Under the pieces are notes generated by a model. The model saw only the letters and a program-made list of their open reading frames with translations, did not search any database and was not told where the DNA came from. This document shows, piece after piece, positions 50,334-58,372 of a DNA stretch of 64,000 nucleotides. The DNA is from Microbacterium sp. MPKO10 (GTDB lineage Bacteria; Actinomycetota; Actinomycetes; Actinomycetales; Microbacteriaceae), in NCBI RefSeq assembly GCF_026107415.2, contig NZ_JAPCHX010000001.1, positions 682,001 through 746,000 of the forward strand, given 5' to 3'. A program made the position numbers and the translations under genes. The stretch's first letter is position 1. Each line of letters begins with the position of its first letter.

Positions 50334-51773
50334 TCACCCGCGAAGTGGTGCCAGGCAGCTCTCTAGTTCGTCTGCTTCGTAGAAATAGCTGCCGTCTTCA
50401 ATCGGCGTGCAATCGAACCCGAAAGCGGTCTCAGCTTCGTTGTAGAGCATCCGGATAATGACATTCCCGTCTGAATTCTCGAACGCGTCCCACTGAATAT
50501 TGGCCGCCATGGGCGCTACCTGTGCTCCGCGCCACGGGTTGTTGTCGTATGTATACGGGTCGTCTTTGGCCGCTGGCTTCGTACTGCCGGGGAGCTGGAG
50601 CAGGGTCGCGAAAGGAATCACTTCTTCTGCGTGTGCGAATCGGAAGTCTGCCGCTTGAGTGGTCTCGCCGGTAGAGATACCCGCGATGGCGTCCAGGAAC
50701 GCATCGAGAAGCACGGTCGACATCCGGTAGGTGACGTCACGGCCTTCGAATCCCGGGCCTTTCTCGTAGAAGTCATTAGCATCGGATATATACGCGAGCA
50801 CTTCGGCGTCTTCTTCCGAGATGTAGGCATCGAAGTCAACATCGGCCTCTTCCGACATCAGCGGTGCAATCACGTAGAGCTCGTAAAGATAGCTCGCTGT
50901 GTCTACAACGCTCTTCAGATGCTTCTTGCCCTTTCCGTTATCGACGAGGTCGAACTCACCATCGTCAATACGCGTGACAAAATCTTCGGTGAACAGCTGT
51001 GACACGATGTCTTGTGCCACTTCCTCGACCTCCGGACCACTCTCAATCTCGTCGAGGACGTCACTGAGGTCTTCGTCGTTCTCCTTGTACTCAAGGTATT
51101 CGGGGTCAGACTTGTGGAAGTACAGTAGATCGGGATCATCGACTCGCGGTGCAACGACCTGCTCGATTGAGCCGTTCTCGGATTCAAAACCGATGAAGAA
51201 GTTGTCACCACTCGCTGTCGCGCGATCCTGCCCGGAACTGGTGAATGTGATCGAGCCCTGATTCTCGGCAGCATTATCGAAGAGCGCTTGCATTCGCTCG
51301 TACGCGCGCTGCCCGATGTTCTGCTCTTCCGTCGCACCCAGACCGCTCAGCGTGCCGTATCCGACCTCGTCGTGCACCGCGATGATCGTTTCGAGGTCCT
51401 CGCCGAGCTGCTCACCCAGTTCCGTCAGGCCATCAGACTCATCCGCGATCTGCCAGAGCTGGTAGAGAAGGTCATCATATTTCTTGCTTGAGAGAAGTCG
51501 TGATCCGTGACGGCCGAGATGCTCCACAAGCACGGGCTCGTACCCGTCAGGCACAGGAGCGTAATCGTCCATGTCTTCAAAGGGCGCGTAGGGCGCCTTT
51601 GTTCCGTATTGATTACCCGTGGTCCTGACGTCTGTTGCCGCCTCGTCAGCGGCTGCTTCTGCGCTGTCAACCTCAGGTGACGAGCAGCCCGCTAGCATGA
51701 TTGTGAGGGTTGTTGCCGCGCCGAGCGCGGTGAGCCACGGGCGTGATGATCGCCTCGTTGCTGTGATTGTCAT
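50334..51773 (-). CDS. Multiple inositol-polyphosphate phosphatase (MINPP-type phytase) lipoprotein
   Basis: The protein has 479 aa. The lipoprotein signal ends at LAGC (Cys30). It is a histidine-phosphatase clan 2 enzyme: the catalytic motif is EHLGRHGSR (84-92, nucleophile His89) and the proton-donor motif is HAE (381-383, in RFAHAEEVIPFATLL). HAE instead of HD, together with the N-terminal YGTKAPY, identifies the MINPP branch, which dephosphorylates phytate and lower inositol phosphates. It would act outside the membrane, anchored by lipid. AAGGAC precedes the ATG. It heads the unit that continues into the ABC importer and the IMPases, and its promoter carries a TGTCATTACA operator. Confidence 0.9.
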   Translation of the reverse strand: MTITATRRSSRPWLTALGAATTLTIMLAGCSSPEVDSAEAAADEAATDVRTTGNQYGTKAPYAPFEDMDDYAPVPDGYEPVLVEHLGRHGSRLLSSKKYDDLLYQLWQIADESDGLTELGEQLGEDLETIIAVHDEVGYGTLSGLGATEEQNIGQRAYERMQALFDNAAENQGSITFTSSGQDRATASGDNFFIGFESENGSIEQVVAPRVDDPDLLYFHKSDPEYLEYKENDEDLSDVLDEIESGPEVEEVAQDIVSQLFTEDFVTRIDDGEFDLVDNGKGKKHLKSVVDTASYLYELYVIAPLMSEEADVDFDAYISEEDAEVLAYISDANDFYEKGPGFEGRDVTYRMSTVLLDAFLDAIAGISTGETTQAADFRFAHAEEVIPFATLLQLPGSTKPAAKDDPYTYDNNPWRGAQVAPMAANIQWDAFENSDGNVIIRMLYNEAETAFGFDCTPIEDGSYFYEADELESCLAPLRG

Positions 51774-51802
51774 CGTGCGTCCTTCTGCTTCATTGCCCGG
51801 AA

Positions 51803-51828
51803 CGCGACTTCACGGGTCGTGAACTGCG
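51803..51828. promoter_or_regulatory. Inverted repeat in the phytase leader
   Basis: TTCACG (51809-51814) and CGTGAA (51818-51823) pair with a 3-nt loop, extended by GCG/CGC pairs outside. It lies between the predicted transcription start and the phytase ATG. It may be a second operator or a leader hairpin. Confidence 0.35.
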
Positions 51829-51844
51829 CACCGAAGGAATCGGA

Positions 51845-51873
51845 ATGTAATGACAATAACACAACCGGTGCAA
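51845..51873 (-). promoter_or_regulatory. Phytase-operon promoter with TGTCNTWACA operator over the -10
   Basis: On the minus strand TTGCAC (51868-51873) and TTACAT (51845-51850) are 17 nt apart. TGTCATTACA (51846-51855) overlaps the -10, a classic repression site, and matches the iolC-promoter site at eight of ten bases. The rest of 51774-52045 has no gene. Confidence 0.6.
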
Positions 51874-52045
51874 TTTGACGAGAGTCCAACGGCGGATTGT
51901 GCTCAGCTCGGGGATGACGTGAATTGCGAGCGCGGTTGTGCGCCCGTCGACTCTGCGGTCATGTCGCTTCGATCATGAAAGATGGATCTGAGCTCACCGT
52001 CGAGGACCGTGGACGGCGCGATCTGCGCCCGGTGTACGTCATCAC

Positions 52046-53236
52046 TTAGACTCCGTCCCGCCCCACCGAGGAGTGCGTAACGCTCACTCGCGCCTTCAGC
52101 TGGGCGGAGCGCTCCACAGCATCCACAACGCGCGCTGCCGCGAGCCCGTGCTGTGTCGAGGGACCACACTGTTCGCCAGTGAGAACGGATGTGAGGAACT
52201 TCGCCGCTTCAATTGTCTTCAGATCGTCAAAGCCCATGGCGGTGCCGGCCCCGGGTTGAAAGCGCGCATACTCCCCCATCCCGGGTTCCATATAGAGAGT
52301 CAAGTATCCGTGATGGGCCTCGCGACGGAGGCTCACCTGGAGTTCATTCATCCGTTGGAAGTCCCACCTGAGGGAGCCTTCGGTGCCGTACACCTCGATG
52401 ACATACTCGGCACGCGGGCCGACCGCGATGCGACTCGCCTCGAACGCCCCGATCGCGCCCGACGCAAACGTGGCGATGACCAGGGCGACATCCTCGTTCT
52501 CGACGGGCTTCTTCTCGCCTCCGGCAGATGTGCTGAAGTGGCTGGCGTTTGCCGAGGCCGGCTTCGCTCGCTCGGTGATATAGGTACCCGTGGTCGCCGA
52601 CACCGCATCGATATCGCCCACCAGGTGAGTCGCGAGGTCGAAGCCGTGTGAGAGCAAGTCGCCAAGCACTCCCGACCCCGCGCGATCGCGCTCAAATCGC
52701 CAGGTCAGTGCGCCCTCGGGATCTGACGCGTAATCGGCAAGGAACGAAACGCGTACGTTCGTGATCGTGCCGAGCTCACCACGCGCAATGAGATCACGCG
52801 AATACGCAATCGCTGGCGCATTGCGATAGTTGAAGCCCACCGAGGTGACGAGACCGACATCGGATGCTGCCCGTGCAATCTCGGCACTTTCGGCAAGGTT
52901 TCGCCCCATGGGCTTTTCAATCCAGAACGGCTTTCCCGCGGCGGCGGCGGCAAGCGCAAGCTCCTTGTGCAGAACGTTTGGGGCACAGATCGACACGACA
53001 TCGACCTCTGGGTCAGCGAGAACCTCTCGATAGTCGGTCGTGGCTCTCTCGTAGCCCAGATGATCGACAGCCTGCTGTGCAACATCGGCGACAGCATCCG
53101 CTGCGATCACCAGTCGCGGCTCAACGCCGAGCTCAGGAAACCGCTCGGGAATCGCCTTGTACGAGCGCGTATGGAGTCGCCCCATCCAGCCCACGCTGAT
53201 GAGGCCGACGCCGAGACGGAGCTTCGATGTCGCCAT
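52046..53236 (-). CDS. Gfo/Idh/MocA oxidoreductase of the iol operon
   Basis: The protein has 396 aa. LGVGLISVGWMGRLHTRSY is the nucleotide motif, EKPMGRNLAES carries the conserved Lys, and LGDLLSHGFDLATHLVGD is the catalytic segment with His. It ends the iol unit, as the extra oxidoreductase (OxiA-like) does in other actinobacterial iol clusters. The likely job is oxidation of another inositol isomer or reduction of an inosose. It follows iolG by 9 nt. An octamer-rich sequence marks it as resident rather than part of the adjacent block. Substrate unproven. Confidence 0.85.
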   Translation of the reverse strand: MATSKLRLGVGLISVGWMGRLHTRSYKAIPERFPELGVEPRLVIAADAVADVAQQAVDHLGYERATTDYREVLADPEVDVVSICAPNVLHKELALAAAAAGKPFWIEKPMGRNLAESAEIARAASDVGLVTSVGFNYRNAPAIAYSRDLIARGELGTITNVRVSFLADYASDPEGALTWRFERDRAGSGVLGDLLSHGFDLATHLVGDIDAVSATTGTYITERAKPASANASHFSTSAGGEKKPVENEDVALVIATFASGAIGAFEASRIAVGPRAEYVIEVYGTEGSLRWDFQRMNELQVSLRREAHHGYLTLYMEPGMGEYARFQPGAGTAMGFDDLKTIEAAKFLTSVLTGEQCGPSTQHGLAAARVVDAVERSAQLKARVSVTHSSVGRDGV

Positions 53237-53245
53237 AGGACACGC

Positions 53246-54265
53246 TCAGGCGTAGAACGCCGGGCGCTCCTCGTGCGGGATCTCCACAATGCCGCCCTCG
53301 TTCAGCGCCGTCACGCCGGCCTCGCACGCCAGCGCCACCTTGTAGCCGTCCCATGCGCTCGGGCCGTCGACGTTCGTGCCGTTCTGTACGGCACGCACCC
53401 ACCGCTGCACCTCGATGTCATAGGCATCGGCGAAACGCGTCGTGTAGTCGGCGTGCTCGCCGCGGAACACACGGCCCTCCTGCCACCGCTCGATGCCCGT
53501 GGGCTGGCCGATGCGGGCCGTGCCCTTCTCGAACACCGCCTCGGTGGCCACCTGGTAGCCGAACTGAATGCTCACGTTCATCTCGACGTCGACGAGCACC
53601 CCGTTCGTCAGCTCGATGATCACGAGGATCGGCTCTTTCAGACGCTCCGGCGCAAGCGAGTTGCGACGCGGATGCTTCACCTCGACGCTCTTGACGTCGC
53701 TGCCCGCAAGCCACGGTGCCACGTCGAACTCGTGAACCACCGAATCGGTGATGAGCATGTTCTGGTGATACGCCTCCGGCACGCTCGGGTTGCGGTGCAC
53801 GCAGCGCAGCATCACGAGCTCACCCGCGTCATGCGAGGTCACGAGCTCGCGGAGCTGCTCGTACTCTCTGTCGAATCTCCGCATGAAACCCACCTGAATA
53901 AGCGGCGCGTCCAGCTTCTGCTCCGCCTCGAGCACGCGCCTCGACGACTCCGGCTCCTGCGTGAGCGGCTTCTCGCAGAGAATCGGCAGCCGAGCGTCGA
54001 GCGCCGGCATGATCACCGTTTCGTGGAACTGCCCCGGCGTCGCGATGAGCACGGCGTCAAGCGCGTCGGCGGCGATCGCATCCTCAAGACGCGCGAACGT
54101 GCGGGCACCGGGCGCGTTCGCTGCCGCGGCTTCAGCGCGACCAGCATCCGGTTCCACAATGGCGGACACGTGCGCGCCGGCGACTCTGTTGGTCAGGCGG
54201 TTGATGTGGTCGGCGCCCATCATTCCGGCGCCGACGACGGCGACGCGAATATCGTTGGTGGTCAT
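53246..54265 (-). CDS. iolG: myo-Inositol 2-dehydrogenase
   Basis: The protein has 339 aa. VAVVGAGMMGADHINRL binds NAD, CEKPLTQ carries the catalytic Lys, and DSVVHEFDVAPWLAGSDV gives the catalytic Asp/His pair in the form conserved in IolG. IQFGYQVATEAVFEKGTAR is also typical. It oxidises myo-inositol to scyllo-inosose (2-keto-myo-inositol), the first step of the pathway. GAAGGAAATC precedes the ATG. It lies between iolE and the second oxidoreductase. Confidence 0.9.
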   Translation of the reverse strand: MTTNDIRVAVVGAGMMGADHINRLTNRVAGAHVSAIVEPDAGRAEAAAANAPGARTFARLEDAIAADALDAVLIATPGQFHETVIMPALDARLPILCEKPLTQEPESSRRVLEAEQKLDAPLIQVGFMRRFDREYEQLRELVTSHDAGELVMLRCVHRNPSVPEAYHQNMLITDSVVHEFDVAPWLAGSDVKSVEVKHPRRNSLAPERLKEPILVIIELTNGVLVDVEMNVSIQFGYQVATEAVFEKGTARIGQPTGIERWQEGRVFRGEHADYTTRFADAYDIEVQRWVRAVQNGTNVDGPSAWDGYKVALACEAGVTALNEGGIVEIPHEERPAFYA

Positions 54266-54381
54266 GAGATTTCCTTCGCTTGTCGGTGTGTGAGGGTGCG
54301 CGCCCGTTCGTGAGGGGCATCTGCCGTGTCGCGCGTGGAACGCCAGCCGGACGGCACGCCCACGATGCTCATCGGGGCAGC

Positions 54382-55290
54382 TCAGTCGATACGCGCTGCC
54401 GGTGTTGACCCCAGCAGGTGCTCGCGCGTGCGCTGGGCGATCGGGAACGGACGATCGGCAGCGCAGCCGTACATGTCCTGCTCCACGATGCCGAAGATAT
54501 TCGGGTCAAGGGCGGCGACCTTCTCGATGATCGGCGCGAGCGGGGGCACGCCATTCGGGGGTTCGATCATGATGCCGTCTGCGACAGCATCCTTGAACGA
54601 GACATCGTTCTTCAGCACGTCGAACAGCTGCGTCTGGTCGACCTGCTTGAGGTGCAGGTACCCGATGCGCGACGGATAGGCGTCGATGAGCTTCAGGTTG
54701 TCTCCGCCGTAGTACGCGAAGTGGCCGGTGTCGAGGCACAGGTTGGTGTAGCGCTCGTCGGTCTCGGTGAGAAAGCGCTCGACCTCGCGGTAGGTGCCGA
54801 TGTGACTGTCGGCGTGCGAGTGGAATTGCTGGGCCATGCCGAACTCATCGAGAAGCGCCTTGCCGAGCCGGTCGTGCGCCGCGGCAAGTTTCGCCCACTG
54901 GTCGGCGTCGAGCGTGCGCGGTTCGAGTGCCTCACCCGTCGCATCGCTGCGCCACAGATCGGGGATCACAACCAGGTGCTCAGCCCCCAGCTTCGAGGCG
55001 AGTCCCGCGACGGCGAGCGCTTGATCCCACGCGCGCTTCCACTGGTCATCCCCCTTGTGAAAACCGGTGAATACTGTGCCAGCCGAGAGCTTCAGCCCGC
55101 GCTTACCGAGCTCGTCCTCCAGCTGGTGCGGGTCGGTGGGCAGGTATCCGTACGGGCCCAGTTCGATCCACGTGTATCCGGCCTCGACGACCTCGTCCAA
55201 GAACCGCTCCCACGGAACCTGGCCCGGGTCATCCGGAAACCACACACCCCACGAATCGGGGGCGGTGCCGATGCGAATTCCGTTCGACAT
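54382..55290 (-). CDS. iolE: Inosose dehydratase / IolE-like TIM-barrel
   Basis: The protein has 302 aa. It is an AP-endonuclease-2-fold TIM barrel with the IolE opening GTAPDSWGVWFPDDP and WIELGPYGYLP, metal-ligand segments FHSHADSHIGT, CLDTGHFAYYGGD and YLHLKQVD, and the Glu-containing EQDMYG. It dehydrates scyllo-inosose to 3D-trihydroxycyclohexane-1,2-dione, the second step of the pathway. A GAGAGGACACG ribosome binding site precedes the ATG. Its place between iolD and iolG matches other actinobacterial iol clusters. Confidence 0.9.
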   Translation of the reverse strand: MSNGIRIGTAPDSWGVWFPDDPGQVPWERFLDEVVEAGYTWIELGPYGYLPTDPHQLEDELGKRGLKLSAGTVFTGFHKGDDQWKRAWDQALAVAGLASKLGAEHLVVIPDLWRSDATGEALEPRTLDADQWAKLAAAHDRLGKALLDEFGMAQQFHSHADSHIGTYREVERFLTETDERYTNLCLDTGHFAYYGGDNLKLIDAYPSRIGYLHLKQVDQTQLFDVLKNDVSFKDAVADGIMIEPPNGVPPLAPIIEKVAALDPNIFGIVEQDMYGCAADRPFPIAQRTREHLLGSTPAARID

Positions 55291-55407
55291 GTGACGTGTC
55301 CTCTCTGACGTTCTGGCGTGTGCGCCTGTTCGTGTTGTGCGTGTGTGCGATTCCGGATGCTGTCAGCCGAGCAGCCGCTCAACCCTGCATTGGTCGGCCA
55401 GCATTGC

Positions 55408-57324
55408 TCAGCCCAGCAGAGGTTTCTGCCGCGCCTTCTGCGTCTGGTACTCGGTGTAGGCGCTGCGTGTGGACTCGAGCTCGGCGACCGGGGCAACGGG
55501 AACGTCCCACCAGCCCTCGCCGTCGGGCGCGTAGTCGAGCGGATCCGAGTTGATGTGGATCACCGTCGAGGCATCCGAGGCCTTGGCCGTGGCGATCGCC
55601 CTCTTCAGGTCATCGATCGCGGATGCTGCGGGTGCCACCTCGATCACATCGACACCGTAGCTGCGCGCGTTCGCCGCCAGGTCGACAGGCAGCACATCGC
55701 CGCTTTGGAAGTTGCGCGCCTGCTCGTCGAGCGTGCGGTATTGGGTGCCGAAGCGCTGCGATCCGGTCGTCTCCGACAGGTGGCCGATTGATGCGTAGCC
55801 GTGGTTCTGCACGATGATCACGATGATCTTGAGCCCTTCGGCAACAGCGGTGACGAGTTCGGTGTGCAGCATGAGATACGACCCGTCGCCGACCATGACG
55901 ATGACGTCGCGGTCGCTTTCGCCGGCAGCATCCGCGCCCCGTCGCACGCCCAGCCCGCCCGCGATCTCGTAGCCCATGCACGAGAACGCGTACTCGACGT
56001 GGTAACCGAGTGCGTCGCGCACGCGCCACAGCTTGTGCAGGTCACCCGGAAGCGAGCCTGCCGCCTGAACGATCACGTCACGCGGGTCGCTTGCGCCCTG
56101 CACGGCCCCGATGATCTCGGACTGCCCGGGAAGCGCGCGCCCGGTTGGCTCGAATGCGGCGTCAACGGCGGCATCCCAGGTCTGCTTTTCGGATGCTGTG
56201 CGCGCGGCGACTCCGGCGGGCACCGTATACCCGGCGAGCAGATCGCTCAGGCTGCGCAGCGCCTCACCCGCGTCGGCGATCACGGGCAGCTGACTGCCGT
56301 GCTTGTACGCATCGAATGAGGCGACGTTGATGTTCACGAACGTCACATCGGGGTTCTGGAACGCCGTGCGGCTCGCCGTCGTGAAGTCGCTGTAGCGCGT
56401 GCCGATGCCGATCACCACATCGGCGTCTGCCGCGAGGCGGTTCGCCGCCGTGGTGCCCGTCGACCCGATTCCGCCGAGGTACTGCGGGTGATCCCACGGC
56501 AGCACTCCCCCGCCGGCCTGTGACGTGCCGACCGGGATTCCCGTCTGCTCGACAAACTCTCGCAGGTCGTTCTCGGCATCGGCGTACAGCACGCCTCCCC
56601 CGGCGACGATGATGGGCGCCGCCGCGGAGCGGATCGCCTCGGCCGCGCGCTCGAGAGGGCCGCGCTCGGCCGGTGGGCGCCGAATGTGCCATTCGCGGTC
56701 GGCGAGGAACTCGTCGGGAACCTCGAGCACCTCGGCCTGAACGTCTTCGGGCAGCGCGATCGTCACGGCACCGGTCTCGGCCGGGTCGGTCAGCACACGC
56801 ATGGCGGCGAGCGCGATCGAGAAGAGCTGCTCGGGCCGGTCAACGCGATCGAAGAACTTCGACAGCGGTTTGAAGGCGTCGGTCACCTGCACCGACGTGT
56901 CGTGCGGCATCTCCAGCTGCTGCAGCACGGGGTCTGCGACCCGCGTCGCGAACGTGTCGCTCGGCAGCAGCAGAGCGGGCAGCCGGTTCGATGTGGCGAG
57001 GGCGGCGCCGGTGAGCATGTTTGCCGCGCCGGGCCCCACGGATGCTGCGCACGCGAACGTGCCGCGACGCCGGTGCATGCGCGCATAGCCGACGGCCTGG
57101 TGCACCATCGCCTGCTCATTGCGCGCCTGATGGTAGGGAAGCAGGTCGGGGTCGAGGGCGTTCGCCTGGGCGATCGCCTGCCCGATCCCCGCCACGTTTC
57201 CGTGCCCGAAGATGCCGAAGATTCCCGGGATCGTGCGCTCGCGCACGTCACCGTCAACGGTCCACTGGTGCCCAAGAAATTCCACGAGTGCCTGGCCCAC
57301 CGTCATTCTGCGTGACACGGTCAC
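55408..57324 (-). CDS. iolD: 3D-trihydroxycyclohexane-1,2-dione acylhydrolase
   Basis: The protein has 638 aa and is a thiamine-diphosphate enzyme. IFGIFGHGNVAGIGQAIAQ is the N-terminal PYR-domain segment with the activating Glu region nearby. VVIGIGTRYSDFTTAS lies in the middle domain, and MVGDGSYLMLHTEL with the downstream NHGY is the ThDP motif (GDG...N). It opens the ring to 5-deoxy-D-glucuronate, the third step. A GTG at 57324 overlaps the iolB stop (GTGA). The ATG at 57306 is an alternative start six codons later. Confidence 0.93.
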   Translation of the reverse strand: MTVSRRMTVGQALVEFLGHQWTVDGDVRERTIPGIFGIFGHGNVAGIGQAIAQANALDPDLLPYHQARNEQAMVHQAVGYARMHRRRGTFACAASVGPGAANMLTGAALATSNRLPALLLPSDTFATRVADPVLQQLEMPHDTSVQVTDAFKPLSKFFDRVDRPEQLFSIALAAMRVLTDPAETGAVTIALPEDVQAEVLEVPDEFLADREWHIRRPPAERGPLERAAEAIRSAAAPIIVAGGGVLYADAENDLREFVEQTGIPVGTSQAGGGVLPWDHPQYLGGIGSTGTTAANRLAADADVVIGIGTRYSDFTTASRTAFQNPDVTFVNINVASFDAYKHGSQLPVIADAGEALRSLSDLLAGYTVPAGVAARTASEKQTWDAAVDAAFEPTGRALPGQSEIIGAVQGASDPRDVIVQAAGSLPGDLHKLWRVRDALGYHVEYAFSCMGYEIAGGLGVRRGADAAGESDRDVIVMVGDGSYLMLHTELVTAVAEGLKIIVIIVQNHGYASIGHLSETTGSQRFGTQYRTLDEQARNFQSGDVLPVDLAANARSYGVDVIEVAPAASAIDDLKRAIATAKASDASTVIHINSDPLDYAPDGEGWWDVPVAPVAELESTRSAYTEYQTQKARQKPLLG

Positions 57325-58265
57325 TGCCCTTCGTCGTCGCGGTACGGGAGGCGCGCGTCAAACTCTTGGCCCTCCCAGCTGGCGCGCACCCATCCGTGCG
57401 CGGGGTCATCTGTGATGTTCCAGACCCGCTCAGAGTCGGGCCCGGCCATCACATTCAGGTAGTACATGTCGTACCCGGGTGCCGCGGCAGCTGGGCCGTG
57501 GTAGCCGTAGGGAACGAGCGCGATGTCGCCGGTGCGTACGATCGCGTTGATGTCGATGTCGCCCGCGTTCGACGAGTACGTGGCGAACAGCCCGAAAGGG
57601 TCGGCCTCGGGCGGTGCGGCGAGGCCGCGAGAGACGGCGGTCTCGAAGTAGTAGATCTCCTCGAGGCGCGACTCCGTGCCCGGCACGGCGGTGTCGTGCT
57701 TGTGCGCGGGGAACGACGACCAGTTCTCGGCCGGTGTGATCACCTCGCACACGATGAACTTCGAGGCAGCAAGCGCGGCGGGTGTGCCGTAATTGTGCAC
57801 CTGCCGGCTCGAGCGCCCGGCGCCGCGCAGCTCGACGGGCACCTCGGCCTTCGGGATGTACGTGACCGGATGCTTCTCGGCAGCCTGCTCGGCGGGAACC
57901 GGAGCCTCCGCGACAGCCACACGGCCCTCCCCCGTGATCGTCGCCGACGTGCCCACCGGCAGGTAGAGCACGTCGGGTGGCCCATCGAACACCGAACGGC
58001 GACCTTCAAGGTCGACGGCGTCTGTGGTGAGTGTGCCTGCTTCATCAGCATCCGATTCGCGCCTCGCTGTGTATTCGACGCGGAACGAACCGGCGAGCGG
58101 GATCACGAGTCGTTCGACGTTGCTTTCCTCGAGGGCCGCGCTCTGGCCGGCGGTGATCTGCGCAATGCGCAGGCCCGTGTGCTGCCACCCGTCGAGGCTG
58201 GCGTCAACGACGCTCTGCCAGCTGTCGCGGGCAAGTTCGCCATTGCGAAAGAACCACTGCGTCAT
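57321..58265 (-). CDS. iolB: 5-Deoxy-glucuronate isomerase
   Basis: The protein has 314 aa with a KduI/IolB double-cupin fold. It opens WFFRNGELARDSW. Metal and substrate segments are FPAHKHDTAVPGTESRLEEIYYFE (His-x-His...Glu) and YGYHGPAAAAPGYDMYYLNVM. It isomerises 5-deoxy-glucuronate to 2-deoxy-5-keto-D-gluconate, the fourth step. AAAGGAGCAGACAC precedes the ATG at 58265; a longer in-frame start is unsupported. It overlaps iolD by 4 nt, giving translational coupling. Confidence 0.93.
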   Translation of the reverse strand: MTQWFFRNGELARDSWQSVVDASLDGWQHTGLRIAQITAGQSAALEESNVERLVIPLAGSFRVEYTARRESDADEAGTLTTDAVDLEGRRSVFDGPPDVLYLPVGTSATITGEGRVAVAEAPVPAEQAAEKHPVTYIPKAEVPVELRGAGRSSRQVHNYGTPAALAASKFIVCEVITPAENWSSFPAHKHDTAVPGTESRLEEIYYFETAVSRGLAAPPEADPFGLFATYSSNAGDIDINAIVRTGDIALVPYGYHGPAAAAPGYDMYYLNVMAGPDSERVWNITDDPAHGWVRASWEGQEFDARLPYRDDEGQ

Positions 58266-58372
58266 GTGTCTGCTCCTTTGCGCGATTCGGGATGCTGCGA
58301 GGCGACCGACCCGGCGATGCCGCCGCTCTGTGGCTCGGCGTGGCTGAGCCGCCTGCCGGTCGCCCCGCGTGC

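Noticed and set aside
38107-52045. Genomic island with integrase or transposase
   Set aside because: The composition suggests transfer, but no integrase, transposase, tRNA or flanking direct repeat was visible, so I do not annotate a mobile element.
52967-54313. 448-residue plus-strand open frame opposite iolG
   Set aside because: Composition and lack of motifs mark it as the antisense shadow of two Gfo/Idh genes.
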